Of a stretch of 64,000 bases of DNA, positions 34,944 through 47,036 are shown one piece after another. Location: the NCBI RefSeq assembly GCF_026230105.1, contig NC_079476.1:12104709-12168708 (forward strand), written 5' to 3'. Below the pieces are notes generated by a model. It made no database searches and was not told where the DNA came from. It worked only from the letters and a program-made list of their open reading frames with translations. This stretch comes from Diorhabda sublineata (Eukaryota > Arthropoda > Insecta > Coleoptera > Chrysomelidae). Position numbers and translations under genes: made by a program. Position 1 is the first letter of the stretch. Each line of letters starts with the position of its first letter.

Positions 34944-35131
34944 TGTTGTAAAAAATTACTGAACGTAACCCAGCAATTAAGTTGGCAAGGATGATTATTA
35001 TGTCAAAAAAAAAATGGTTACTTCCAGATTCAAGTCATTTTGTGTAGTTTTACTTCTAATATAATAAAAGTATAGAAGAACCTGTTTAAATTTCTTTTAT
35101 TTATATTATAGAAGAAACGAATATTACAACA
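34944..35131 (+). repeat. Copia-2 copy iv 3' LTR
   Basis: 188 bp with the same ends as the other copies, followed by CTTTA at 35132. Confidence 0.9.
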
Positions 35132-36907
35132 CTTTAAGTTTCTATCATTTCTGTTTTCAGATTCCGTAATTCTTTTTGTAATCATTAATATGTGCGCTCG
35201 ATATTTCTTGATTTAGGGATAGTATTCTGGAATTATTTCCGAATTATTTAATAGATGATTCTAGTAATGTAATTTGATGTGTGTGTAATGTTTTGATACT
35301 ATTTTGATTATTAGATAAGGCTTTAATAGCTTCGTCATATCGGATTGCATCTTCTTGATCTAAATTTTTATTGCTGAGCCAATTCCGTCAAAAAGACATC
35401 GCTTCGCATGTTTTCCCCAATTGTTCTATTTCTAAAGTAATTTTATTTTCTATTATTTGAATTATGTGATAGGAGTTATCAAAGTATTCTGTGAAGTTGA
35501 ATATGCTAGGATGATTTGAAAAAGCTTCGTATAGATTATCATATTGGTCCCTTAAATATAAAAGTGGTCGGTTATATTTGTAATGTCATAAACATGTATG
35601 AAAGTCTGTTTGTATATGTGCTGTACCTAGTAAGGGTAGGAGACCAGGATTATTGTTTAGGTTGTGGAATTTGGATGCATCTAATTCCTTCGGCGGTCCA
35701 AAAGAGGAAACTGAAATGGAAGGTGTTTTTAGTTCATTTATGTGAACAATGTCATTATGTGCTTTAAGTTTATTATGTTTAAGTAATTTTCCAGAAATTT
35801 CAACACGATTTCTGTCAAGTATTTGAGTAATTTCGAAAGACTCTAGGAAAGGTTTATCTTTTTATTTCGTTTCTTGGGATTATGCTTGTATACAATTTGA
35901 CCAATTATAAATTCACTATTCGAGTCACCATTAGATCACCGTTTTTGTAGAATTTTTTTTTGTTTTATTTTAATTTTTCTTTATAAACATGATGTAATTT
36001 TGTTCGAGGATTATCTACATAGTTATTATAGAAAGTTTAGAGTATGAATATTTCGTATGGGTTTCTAGAATCTGTATGACCAAAGTCATTTTGTCAGTTT
36101 GGCAAAATTTGGTATGAAACGGCGGTAATATCCAAGAAGTCCAAGGAAACTTTGATTTCGGTTTGAGTTTTGGGAATCGGGAAGGTTTTTATTACATAAA
36201 TTTTCTCGGGATTAGGTTTTACACCTCGGGGGTAATTATATGACCCAAGTATACTATAGATTTTTGAAGGAATTCGGATTTGCCGAGTTGTATCTTTGAG
36301 TTTAATTTTCTCAGTCTGTCAAATACTTGTTTAACTCTCTGTATGTGCTCTTGAAGAGAAGTAATGTAAATTAGGATATCTTCAAGGTAAATAATACAGA
36401 TTTCGTCAGTAAGTTCTCGTAATACATTGTCCATTACGCTTTGAAATGTGGATGGGGCATTCTTGTCCAAAAGGCATTCTCTTGAATTGAAAGTGACATT
36501 GTGAAGAGCTAAAGGCAGTTTTGGGTACGTCTTCGGAGTCAACTTCGATTTGGTGGAAGCCACTAGCTAAATCCAAGAATGTAAAATAGTTAGCTCTTCC
36601 CTGTCTGTCCATGATCTCGCTTATTCTTGGGATTGGATAAAGGTTTTGAATTGATTTTTCATTTAGTTTGGGTAATCTATTACCAGTCTGCATTTTTTCT
36701 TGCCGGAAGCATCTGATCGTTTTGGCACGAACCAAACAGGTGCAGAAAACGGTGAAATAGATTCTTCTTTAATATCTTCTTTCAACATTTCTCCCATTTG
36801 TCTTTTCACTTCTCTCGATGAATTTCCGGGAACCGATAAGATTTAGTGTATATTGAACTATCGTCGATTAACATAATGTTATACAAAAGAATATCTCCGA
36901 CTCTGGA
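35132..36907 (-). pseudogene. Errantivirus-type pol/env remnant (copy iv)
   Basis: Complete equivalent of copies i and ii, sharing copy iii's small env deletions but lacking copy i's hairpin insertion. RT motifs FTFLDLASGFHQIEVDS and YLEDILIYI are present in two broken frames. It enters Harbinger at CTCTGGAACTTTCC as in unit 1. Confidence 0.82.
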
Positions 36908-36911
36908 ACTT

Positions 36912-37665
36912 TCCTCACTGCGTTGGCGCCATGGACGGCAAGCATGTAATGCTCCAAGCTCCAATACATACAGGAAGTGATTACTTTAACTACAAAGGAT
37001 TCTTCAGTATAGTCCTGCTAGCTTTGGTCGATGCTAATTATTGCTTCTCCTACGTGTCTGTTGGATGTCAAGGACGATTGTCGGTCGGTGGAGTGTTTGC
37101 AAACAGTGCGTTGAACGAGTTCTTGGAAAGCAATACTATCAATCTACCTAACGCCACCCCTTTACCGGGAAGAACCCTACCCGTCCCATACGTTATCGTC
37201 GCAGATGACGCATTTCCATTAAAACCAACCATTATGAAAACATATCCTGGGCTGCATGAGAAAGGTAGTGAAAACGGGGGAATTTAACTATCGACACTGT
37301 CGGTGTAGAAGAGTGGTGGAAAATGCGTTCGGAATTATATCAGTCGTGTTCAGGGTACTAAGAAAACCTTTGTTGCTCGAACCTGATCGTGCACAAAAGG
37401 TTGTGTTGGCTTGTATCCATCTACACAACTTCCTGAGACGAAGCAAGTCGTCAAACGGAACACGGGCACGTTTGATCAAGAGGACCCTTCAACAGGACAA
37501 CTAATTCCTGGACAGTGGCGAATTGTTGGTTTGCCATCAGAAAATCTACTTAGATTAAAGAAAATACCGAAAAAATCATCTGATATCGCAAAACTAGTAA
37601 GGAATGAATTTTGTGCGTATCTTAACAGCCCTGAGGGTTCAGTGCCTTGGCAAAAGACGTACTAA
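36912..37665 (+). pseudogene. HARBI1-like transposase (copy 2)
   Basis: Residues DGKH, VADDAFPL and VENAFGI mark the DDE triad in two frames, and PWQKTY ends the C-terminal frame. It differs from the unit-1 copy by a few substitutions (AGSDY/TGSDY, RLPVGG/RLSVGG). Confidence 0.87.
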
Positions 37666-37856
37666 AAGGCCATGGGGCATATGTCACTCACTACCATAAG
37701 TGAAAATCAACACGTTAACGTTAATTATAATACATTTTTATGAAACAATTCTTATAGTTTTTACATCTATTTAACAATATTACAATGCATATAGTCAAAA
37801 TGTACAGAAAAGTGTGTCTTGTTGTATAAAAAGTAGCTTTGAATTATATATATTTC

Positions 37857-38227
37857 TTATAAGATAATTATTTGTGTTATTTTACTAACCTCGTTTCTCT
37901 CCAAGCCCACTTCGCTCATTGGTCTGGGCACGGTTTTGTCCCTCAAAAACAATAGATGTTCGTAACCAAACCACTTTACTTTTGCGTTGGTTCCAGACCC
38001 ACTTTTTTGTTTCTTGCTCTCTCGTTGAAATTGTCCTATCACTTTTGTCATCTTGTTCTTAACTTCAACTTTCGTCATGCGTAGAGCTTGGCCAATTTCT
38101 GTCCAAGCATAGTTTTTTAAGTTTCTGTCTTTGAAGTTAGCATGCTTGGGTCCCACAACACTGGGCGCTCTCGATACAGATCTATCAAATTACTCACTTG
38201 CTCCTGATTCCATTCACTTTCCATCAT
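37857..38227 (-). pseudogene. MADF/Myb-like Harbinger accessory protein (copy 2)
   Basis: Same frame break as in unit 1. The 99-codon open part, with NYAWTEIGQALRMTKVEV and WFGYEHLLFLRD, is unchanged. Confidence 0.75.
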
Positions 38228-38568
38228 TAAAATAAACAAAAATACTTCACGTTAACAAAACAGCAAAACACACAAACTAACCTCTCTGTCTCCACGTGTT
38301 TCGTCTGGAGGGGAGGGGAACCTGTTGTTAACAAAAGTTAACGCGCTAAAAGAGGCAATTAACTTTTGTTATTAACATTTGTTTAAAACATAACACATTT
38401 CCTTTGATCTTTACCGACTCTGGATGGATAACATAAATCTTGTTAATAACATGGAATTTTCTGTTGAAAACACGAGTTATTAACTTTTGTTAAGTGAAAT
38501 TTTTTGGCGATTCAGCTAAGTTAATAACTGTTAAAAACTCGTGTTATTAACTCCGGTGTAAACGCGGC

Positions 38569-39790
38569 TTAAGAATGTTCTGTTTCCTGTGTATAATAAT
38601 TGTTTATATCAGCATTGTCGATATTTTCATAATAGTTTGGATTTTCCGAATAAAATTCATCATGAGAATCAGAATTATCTACAGCTTGATTAAAAAGTTC
38701 TGCAGATGTGAATTTGAGTCTCGAATGGGATTTAAGTACAGTATTTCCTGAAGAGATGTCCATTGTTTCTGGTTTGAAACCTTAGGAATTATTTGGATGA
38801 TTATATTGTGGATTGTTAGGACGAATATTTTGAGTTGATTAAAATTGTGTGGTGGTTGTGAGGGACGGATTTGTAGGAGAATGTTTTGTATACCTCGGTG
38901 GGTATGATGCTGGAGAACGAGTTATTAAATTAGGTGGAAATAATGGACGGGGTGGTTGAAATGATTGTACATTGTTATGATTTGTGGAGTAATAATTAAG
39001 ATTTTGCTTTCTACTAGGTGTAACTCATAAACTAGATTTGAATAACACATTTGAATTCAAATTACTTAATCTTAGAGTAGAGTACAAGAAGTTTTCTTCT
39101 TCTACAACTAAGCTCATTGCCTTTTCTAGACTGTTAGGTGATCGTAAACGTATGTTAGTTTGTATAGGTAAAGGTAAGCCACGAACAAAAGTTTTTAAAG
39201 CTAAATTATCGTAGTTCCTAAGATGTAATTGTTTTTCGCTTAAGTCTAAATGTAAAGTGTTTAATTTAGAGATAATGAGGCTCCTAGAATCTTTGTATCG
39301 CATACCAAAATTATAAGGGGTTTTATTCTTAAATGGTTTTAGGTTAATAAGATCTTGAACCAAACAGTCAATGTCTCGTTGATCTCCAAAACTTAAATTT
39401 AAAGCTTGTTTGATTTCATCCCATGATTTTAATTCTCTGCGCGAACCAATTAATATTTCAGCTCTACTTGTTAATTTTCCTATAATAGCTCTAAGTAAAA
39501 ATGTCTTCAACGCATTATCTGAATTACTTGCAAACGCAGAAATAAAACTTTCACAATTTCCTATGAATATATTAAATGTATGAGGGTTTCCATCAAAATT
39601 TGGAATTAAATGAAAATATAATTTAAGTAGCTGCTAGTTTGTACCTGTGTGGTATCTATATTTTCTATTTCCACTGGAACTATTTTCAAAATTATTATCT
39701 TCGCTTGGTCGAAAACTTAAAATGCTTTCAAATATATATATACTTTCAAATTATATATGTTTTCTACTTCAAATTCGCTCATCAAAATAT
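38569..39790 (-). pseudogene. Errantivirus-type Gypsy gag (copy 2)
   Basis: The same capsid-like frame of 161 codons (39510-39025) and C-terminal frame (38763-38569). It differs from copy 1 by substitutions such as RAEILIGSRRELK against RAQILIGSRTELK. Confidence 0.78.
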
Positions 39791-40700
39791 ACTAACGATT
39801 GTTATATATATTTAGATAACCACTGAATTATTAAATGTAGAAAAAGGAAATAATGAGCACTTACGTTACAACTAAAGCTATCATATTCTAGAGTTTCTAA
39901 AGGTTGGAACGATGTTAGTTCTTAGCACAGGAAAATCGAGGTCCTCCTTTTCTAGCTTTTCTGAAGTTCTTCACTGGTGTCGTCCACTGAAACCGCCGGA
40001 ATCGCTCGATTTCCACTCGAACTATCTGCAGTTCTTAGATATGCACTCGAATTCACAGTTTCCGAACACAAAATCGAATATTCCGGTTAATCGCTAAAAC
40101 GAAAAATTTCCCGTGCGATACGTTAAATTTCCGAAATATCCTATTGACTGCTCCAATTACGTTACTGAACTTCGAGAAGGCATTTTTAAAAACGAATTAC
40201 ACGTTGAGAAACGTTTATTGAATACATTGACAAAACAGAATCTAATTCTATTACAAGTTTACAATATTTATATGTTTTACAAAGTGCCTCGTGCCTATGC
40301 AATAAAGCTCAATAAGCAATGTTCATTAACGTAAATCACAGAACAAATCTAGTTTTTCACACAATACGTTTGTAGAGTTTTGAAATAATCCAAATCAACA
40401 AAAAAACTATTAGAGCTATGTTAGATTATGATAACGAAAATAAATTTGCAAAGTGCAAAGTTTTTGTATTTCAAATGATTATGAATTTTTTATAAATCGA
40501 TGTAACTGATTTGCTGGGCTAACAAAAATGTCTCTGATTACTACAAAAATCTCAAATTGAACGTATGGGCAGGATTTTAAGATTTTTATCTTATCTAATA
40601 GTTTGAAAGTAAGGTGCTTTAGAAAACACGAGTATGCTCGCTTCCAACATGTATAATTGAAAATGATGATAGGCACTCAGGAGACGATTTCATTTTCCAA
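39791..40700. other. No gene recognised
   Basis: Duplicate of 12241-13149. No LTR or primer site could be defined. Confidence 0.5.
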
Positions 40701-41335
40701 CCATATGACGCAACTCTCCGTGCGCTGTTCTATTTCGGCGTATACGGAGCGTCCCCAAGGTGGCGGATAGGGGAACGGTCGGTGGATCTGCTAAACAGTC
40801 CTCCAGGCTAGGTCCGATGGACCCACTGAACATAAGTAGGTCAGATTGGGGGTTGAGCATAGGGCTAACGACCCTATCTTGTAAAAACACACTGTTACGA
40901 AACCCTAACACAATGGATATGGATGCCTACAGAATATATATATAGCTGCTCTCCAAGAAACAAAGTGGCTATGATGAGGGTAGACACTACGCAGGTGTAG
41001 TTTTTGCTGTCAAAAAATCTATTTTAGAATCTGTGATAGCGTATAAAGCAGTTAGTGAAAGAATATGCCCTATTAGAGTTGAGGGAAAATTTTAAAATAT
41101 GTCAATAATAAGTCTCTATGCCCCCACAGAGGATAATGAAGATGAGGAAAAAGATCTATTCTATGCCCAACTAGAAGAAGTTGTTACAAAGTTACCAGAC
41201 TACGATACCAAACTAATCCTCGGAGATGTTGATGCTAAAATAGGCAAAGAAACAGTGCGAAACAGTACAGCAGAAATGAACAGGAATAGAAATAAAGTGC
41301 AAGAGAATATTTCCTTTGAGGAGGGAAAATTGTGA
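40701..41335 (+). pseudogene. Non-LTR 5' UTR and endonuclease fragment (copy 2)
   Basis: Duplicate of 13150-13784 with the same losses. The endonuclease frame at 41099 contains ISLYAPTEDNEDEEKDLFY and KLILGDVDAKIGKE. Confidence 0.75.
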
Positions 41336-43503
41336 AATTTCAAGTGAAAATTTGCCTATTGGGTTTGTGTTGGTACTTTCACCTGTGGCAGACTGTAGTT
41401 GAATCCCAGTTGGAAATACCTTTTTCTTTGTGCTTATAAGATCGTGTCTTATGATGGTTCTCCATCCTCATATACACTGTCATTGTGACATCTAAAAGAA
41501 GCTATCAGTTTGAGAGGGCTTTGGAACGATCTTGGATCGGTGCTGCCTCCTCGTACCCGACCCGTTCTAGTTTTCCTATAACTGTGATCCTTCACTTGCG
41601 GGAGTTCCGGGACGCTTACACGAACTTCGTACATGTCACATCTCTTCACAATAAAGCATCTTATCTTCTTTGACTTCCTCGCAACTATACCTTTTATCAA
41701 ATTTGCTCTCGTCACCCTCCTCATGTATGGTTCTGACCTTGTTATATGAAGCCACTTGCTCATATGATTTGAAATTCTACCAACAAATAATAGTGTGAAG
41801 TATTCATGGATAACTGCTATATTTTGAGCACTTATCAAGATTTATCATCAAAAATAGCGAAATTGAAATTTTCATCTGTATTGCAGCCACATAGATAAGG
41901 AGGAATTAGCAAATATTGCTTGTTTGTCACTACTACCAGAAAAATCGAGGAAGTGATATTAAGCAACGGATCAATACTTCAAGAAATAGTGTCAAACAAT
42001 AACTGAGATTCTACGTGAAACAAAAAATTTCCTATGTTTTTAGTTGAATACAGAGGTATTTTCTAAGTACATAAAATAGACTTTTATATGACATATCGCC
42101 ACACAAGGGTAGTAAGTTTTTTACGTCTGTCTATCCAAACACTATCAAAATACGATGCTTGCAATATGGAGAGAAGAAAATATTTGCTTCAATCTACTTA
42201 TGATGTGATAGATGAGAAAGGATGGAAATATCGAAAAAATAAGTTGAAGGGAGGCGGTTTACAAATGGCAAATATGTGTATGCGTCTATGTCCGATTCTG
42301 TATTGTCGATTAAAATCTACTCATAATCGAATAAATAATGCAAAAATAACAGTATTCGCTTATGTTCAATCACTTATTATATGAGCTCACAAGAGTTCTA
42401 CTTTTTGTTCATATCTGCTGAAATTTTTGTGAAATATTCAATAAAAAAAATTGTTAACCAAAAAAATACATTACTCTTGAAAATGTCAAAAAGTATGAAG
42501 CTACATAACTGTAAAACTGCTCTTTTGATTCTTTCCTTTGACAAGTTATCGATGCGATATAATAATATTCTGAAAATCATGCTAGTTAGACGGGACAATA
42601 TATTGAATTTTCCATTCGAAGTGCACAAAAACAATTAACTATGTAACAATGTTTTGGTATCATAATAAGTTAACACAGTACTTGAAAAATCAGCTTTTTC
42701 AATATATTTCAATTCCAAAAGGAGTTAGTTGTAGCGAACTACATACCAGTTATAACAATCTGTGAGAAGTGAAACTGCTAATCACATTTAAATAGTGAAT
42801 TATATTTTATCAAAGACAAAAGGAGACTGCGTTTATGAAAACTCTAAGTTGACCACCTTGGTGTTGTTGTTCACCTAGTTTTACGTGAAAAGTAGAAAAA
42901 GGTATTGACATAATTACTAATAATTTAAATGCTTAAGAAACGAAAAAATCAACAAATCCTTTAAAAGACATTACTGCTGAAACAATTATGTTGCGAGTAC
43001 ATTTCCATCATACTAGACCACAGGCAATTCATCATGGCAAACTGTGGTAATGATAGTGGTAATTAGAATTAAATAATATATACAAAATTAAAACTTTACT
43101 AAACAACGTAACTTATACTTAAAATAAAAAGACAATGACATACATTCGAGAAAACGAATTCAAAGGGATCGTTGGCTTTGGATGGTTTTAGAAAAGTTTG
43201 GCTCATAACTTAATATTTCAAGTTTCGAACATGATTATAAATTCTCATTTTTATGTTGGCTTCGTACTTTACTTACAATTATATTCACGCAAGCAAGTCC
43301 GATTTGACAAGAAGTTATTAACAATTTTGTTCGCAAAATTCATAAATTAACGATTTGAAATTTCGTGGTTTGTTCTGCTATGAAGAATCGTTGATGCACT
43401 TTTATTTTTTCCTGTTATACTTCTGGCTCCCTCAGCTGCTATTGAAACGATTTTAAATTGATCCCATTGACTTTAATCATTTTTGCTATATCTTTTCCTC
43501 CCT
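41336..43503. other. No gene recognised
   Basis: Duplicate of 13785-15959 with small indels. The 98-codon frame at 42088-42384 and a fused 129-codon minus frame at 41838-41449 have no recognisable product. Confidence 0.5.
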
Positions 43504-43630
43504 TGTCCCTGAAGCAGAAGGATATTAAGTATATCTTCGTAAATCTACTTACGTCTTAACCCTTTTAAATACAGGTATTTGATGATAGCTCGATACCCCA
43601 ATTTTTCTATTTTCACAATTTCAGTGGACA
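43504..43630 (-). pseudogene. Mariner-type helix-turn-helix fragment (copy 2)
   Basis: Duplicate of the unit-1 fragment (EKLGYRAIIKYLYLKGL). An 84-codon basic minus-strand frame lies next to it at 43891-43637. Confidence 0.42.
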
Positions 43631-44053
43631 TCTTTTTTATTTTATTGCGTAACTCTGGTTTACTTTTTTGGCGTCAAACTTTACACTGACACTTCTAATA
43701 AGTATTATCCTCCCAAAAATGGGAGGAGGAATTTTATCTTTTTCAAATTCTACACCGTTATCTTTTATTGTATCTTCATTTTCTAGTCCATCAAATTGAT
43801 TTGATACTGGTGAGTTTAACCAGTAATCTTTAGTTTTCTTTTGTTTGTCTACTCTCTTTTCTCGACTGTTTCTTTTTTTTTGTGTTTTCAACGAAGGTTT
43901 ATTCTTCGTTCTGGCTTTGCTAGGTAGGCAGTGAGGGGAATTGAGTGATATATTGAAGTTGGTGGTACATGAAATGACATTATTAGAAATTTAAGAATTT
44001 ACCTTGATATTAGCGAGTCGTTCATTTAGATTTTGAATACTCCACTGGTTGTT

Positions 44054-44874
44054 GTATTACATACTTTTTCATGTTTTTCGCCTTTTCCCATTGTTTAGAC
44101 GCTTCCTATTACTTTAGCTCTAGTTGCTCTGTATTCATGTATTTTAAGACTGGTAGAAAAGATGTTGTAAGCGCCAATTTATTTTTGCAACCAAAAAGAG
44201 ATTCGTATGGTGTTTTTTGATCCCAGAATGATAAGCTCTATTTTTTATAAATTATATGAAACGCAGTCCTCCACTTCATCGGTCAGATTTATTATCTTGC
44301 ATCCAAGTACAAAGCATATTTTCGATATCTTGATTCGCTCTTTCGACACTACCCTGACTTTAGGAATAGCGAAGCTTCCCATGCACGATCTTTAGTGCTG
44401 GCCAAAACTCCTTCAAGCTAGCTACCACATTATTGGCAAATTCCCTATCATTATTAGATCGAATACAGATGTTGCTCCAAGCAACAAGTCAACTAGATTG
44501 TAGGCTACTTCTTCAGTTCTTTTTGACGAGATTTGAGAATCACAAATTTTGTGAGATAATCTTGATACACCATAATAAATTTGTATTTTCTGTCTGGGCG
44601 AGACTGGAAGTCAATAAGATCTACCTGACAACGGGAGTTACAGTCCGTAGACAAATGAGCTTAATGAAGTATGTCAAATAACTAAGTGTACGTGACGTAA
44701 TACTGTATAGTACTAGAACCTTGTTAAACAGGATAAATAACTCCACTTTTATTTGCCACAATCATCACATCGTAGCGATTCAGCAACCAATAGTCTCTGG
44801 GTTCTTTCTTAGTAGTCATTATAGCTTTTTGTACATCATTTATCAACTGCTGGTAAGTAGTTTTGGTTAAGTAT
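44054..44874 (-). pseudogene. KRBA2/SCAND3-like integrase pseudogene (copy 2)
   Basis: Duplicate of the unit-1 pseudogene with the same frame breaks. CQVDLIDFQSRPDRKYKF and PYESLFGCKNKLALTT are the clearest blocks. Confidence 0.75.
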
Positions 44875-45103
44875 TAGTATTTGTTAGATTATTCAATTGA
44901 TAGGGAGTAGTAGAATATCTGTACGGCAAATTTGATCATACAAAAAATGTGTGCCACATTAGTGCCTCAAAATTCTTCCAGTTAAACAAGTCTGCATATT
45001 TGTACTGAAACATTGAATATTTTTGGAATTGACCCAAATAATTGGAAATGATAATAATATGTTACGAATGTTGTTTTTTTTAATTAAAAAAAGCAGCATT
45101 TAA

Positions 45104-45244
45104 AGCGATAGAAGAACCTGTTTTCACCTGGAACATCTCAACATCTCGGTATAAGACCATTCGTCTTATCGCCAGATCTTGCACCATGCGATTTCTCTTT
45201 TTTTAGATGAAATTTGTATTAAAAATTAGAACCCTTTCTAAGAA
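45104..45244 (+). pseudogene. Mariner transposase C-terminal fragment (copy 2)
   Basis: Duplicate of the unit-1 fragment with VLSPDLAPCDFSFF followed by a stop. Confidence 0.55.
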
Positions 45245-46062
45245 AAAATAAGATTTCTAGCTAAGTTTTACTCAATTGAAGGTTCGTAAAAAGCATTGTA
45301 GTGATAGAGGTGAGTAGAAATTAACCAGAATGTATAAATTCAGAATAAAAATTACACAGCTCCCATTTCGTTACTAGATAGCCATAACTCTTGTATCTCA
45401 AACATTTCTTCTAAACGGACTTACTAGTTATATTACCTTAGACTCAAGATATTTTTATCTAAAACTATATCGAGCTAATTGAAAAATACTCGGTTTTAGA
45501 GAAGTTCTTGATCAATATTATGTCTTTCATTATTTTATAGCATCTTAACTTCTGTTTTGACATTTTCTAAATTGTTATTTGCTATATATTTTCAAGAGTT
45601 GATTAGGGGTGACCTAACTGTAAAATTCCACAGAAGCTTCTTATTTGTTGATTTGAAAAAATTATACTTATATATGGATAATTTAACTCCAAACCAAAAC
45701 TCACACTTTTATAATTTATTATAAGCTTTTTCTTTTTCAAAGAAAAGTCGATTATACATAAACTTATTTTCAACAATGCTATTGAAAAAGACAATAGTTG
45801 GCTATGAATTTATACTTCGAATTTGACCATTTCCCATAAGAATCGACATAGATCAGAGGTGTGCATTAGTAATTAATGAAATTTTTTTTCTATTAGCTGG
45901 TTTCAAAAAAATACTATTCTCACATAACGTTGGGTATGGATTTTATTTAGTATTCAAGATGCGTTCCAATAAGAACAATTTAATGGAAAAATAAATTAAT
46001 AATATTTTAGAAAGAACATAAACATTTATAATTTCAAGACTTTAATTAAAATTGACATCATT
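45245..46062. other. No gene recognised
   Basis: Duplicate of 17701-18518, ending at the boundary with unit 3. Confidence 0.5.
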
Positions 46063-46111
46063 ATTTTTTGAAATCAACTATGGTCTCTAGCTGTTGATAA
46101 TTTTTTATTTA

Positions 46112-46542
46112 GTTCGATTTCTATGTTGTTCTTTCCGGATATTCACTGAAAAAGTCTAGACAGATCGTCAATAGTATCCAAAAAAAGTTCTTCATTTCGC
46201 ATACTCATTTAAAGAGGATGTTCTGGATTATCACTATAAAACTTTCCTGTTTCTCTAGCCCATTTTCTATCTTCTTGTGTTTTTTTAGTGTATCTCTGGC
46301 TTTAGTTTTTAGACTTAAAACTTATTAGATTTTCAAGGACTTGTGTTTTTTTGTAGCGATTGAATGATGTTTTACTTTCTTTTACGGTCAATCGACATTC
46401 CACCAGGGTACTGGATTGTCCCTTTCCATGTTGCCGTATTTCCAATAATATTTTACGCGGCTTGATGATGTTTGTGAATTTGTTAATCGTTTCATCAATT
46501 TGCTCTGTTTTTCTTATAATGAGAACGTAATGCTTTTTGATT
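46112..46542 (-). pseudogene. Non-LTR ORF2 fragment (unit 3 copy)
   Basis: Same Jockey-like fragment as in units 1 and 2. Confidence 0.5.
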
Positions 46543-46679
46543 GTGATATGAATAGTTATCTTTAACTAATTAGATAAAAATCCTGCATTAACTTTTTCTC
46601 AGCATACACACAATAAATGGATAAGGTCCACATTGTATATGCTTTGTTGTAATCCCAGCGAGGTTTTAATTGCAAAATG

Positions 46680-46933
46680 TGTTGATTCTCAGATACTTAT
46701 TGAAGCAACTCTATTCATCATTGTCTATGTTCTCTGTCCTGTGTGCGAGAAAAACAAACTAACAATACGTGACAGCTAGGAGGGTGAACGAGATGAACGA
46801 AGCAAACAAAAAGAATGTCAGACGTCAGAAGTTTTGGCCAGAGCACTTTTTAGACAAATGATAGTCTTTGAACATTTTCTTATACAGAAGTTAATAAATA
46901 TAAAGACTATCCACGTTATTCATTATTTTAACA
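46680..46933 (+). repeat. Copia-1 copy C 5' LTR
   Basis: 254 bp. It carries GTGTGCG, GTTTTGG and TATACAG like the solo LTR of unit 2, and AATGTCAG where copy A and the solo LTR have AATATCAG. Confidence 0.93.
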
Positions 46934-46945
46934 TGGTAGCAGAGC
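46934..46945 (+). other. Copia-1 primer binding site (3' end of tRNA-iMet)
   Basis: TGGTAGCAGAGC directly after the LTR, identical to copy A. Confidence 0.85.
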
Positions 46946-47036
46946 GTGGTTTGTTAAAAAAGGTAATTGAATAAGAAGATTAAGTCGATATTTGAAAAAG
47001 TAAAAAATTGAAGGTTAAATAGAATAGCTTGAAAGC

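Larger units (their letters stand above)
31167..35131 (+). mobile_element. Copia-2 copy iv, 5' LTR lost by tandem junction
   Basis: Internal region and 3' LTR (34944-35131) are identical in layout to copy iii and carry the same lesions (frameshift after LGGLPV, pre-integrase deletion, TAA at 33256, lost YVDD, one-base loss near 34160, TAA at 34358). The absence of its own 5' LTR and target duplication shows it arose by DNA duplication. Confidence 0.92.
31167..36662. repeat. 5,496-bp tandem duplication, second unit
   Basis: Starts ATTACAACAGGTTATGG directly after errantivirus RT sequence, so this Copia-2 copy has only nine bases of 5' LTR. After 36662 the errantivirus sequence continues normally into Harbinger, which identifies this unit as carrying the ancestral right junction. 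Confidence 0.93.
36908..38568 (+). mobile_element. Harbinger/PIF transposon, left end missing (copy 2)
   Basis: Same truncation and the same junction with errantivirus RT as the unit-1 copy, so the deletion at its left end predates the large duplication. The right end GTGTAAACGCGGC is followed by TTA at 38569. Confidence 0.82.
18519..46062. repeat. Compound tandem repeat, unit 2 (27.5 kb, internally expanded)
   Basis: It has the same order as unit 1, but Copia-1 is reduced to a solo LTR and the Copia-2/errantivirus block is present three times (21824-25322, 25494-31166, 31167-36907) instead of once. The junction with unit 3 (sequence before 46063) is the same as the junction between units 1 and 2 (before 18519), as expected for head-to-tail tandem duplication. 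Confidence 0.92.

Noticed and set aside
41449..41838. A 129-codon minus-strand open frame unique to unit 2
   Set aside because: It is open only because unit 2 lacks one base present in unit 1, has no recognisable domain, and sits in duplicated non-coding DNA.
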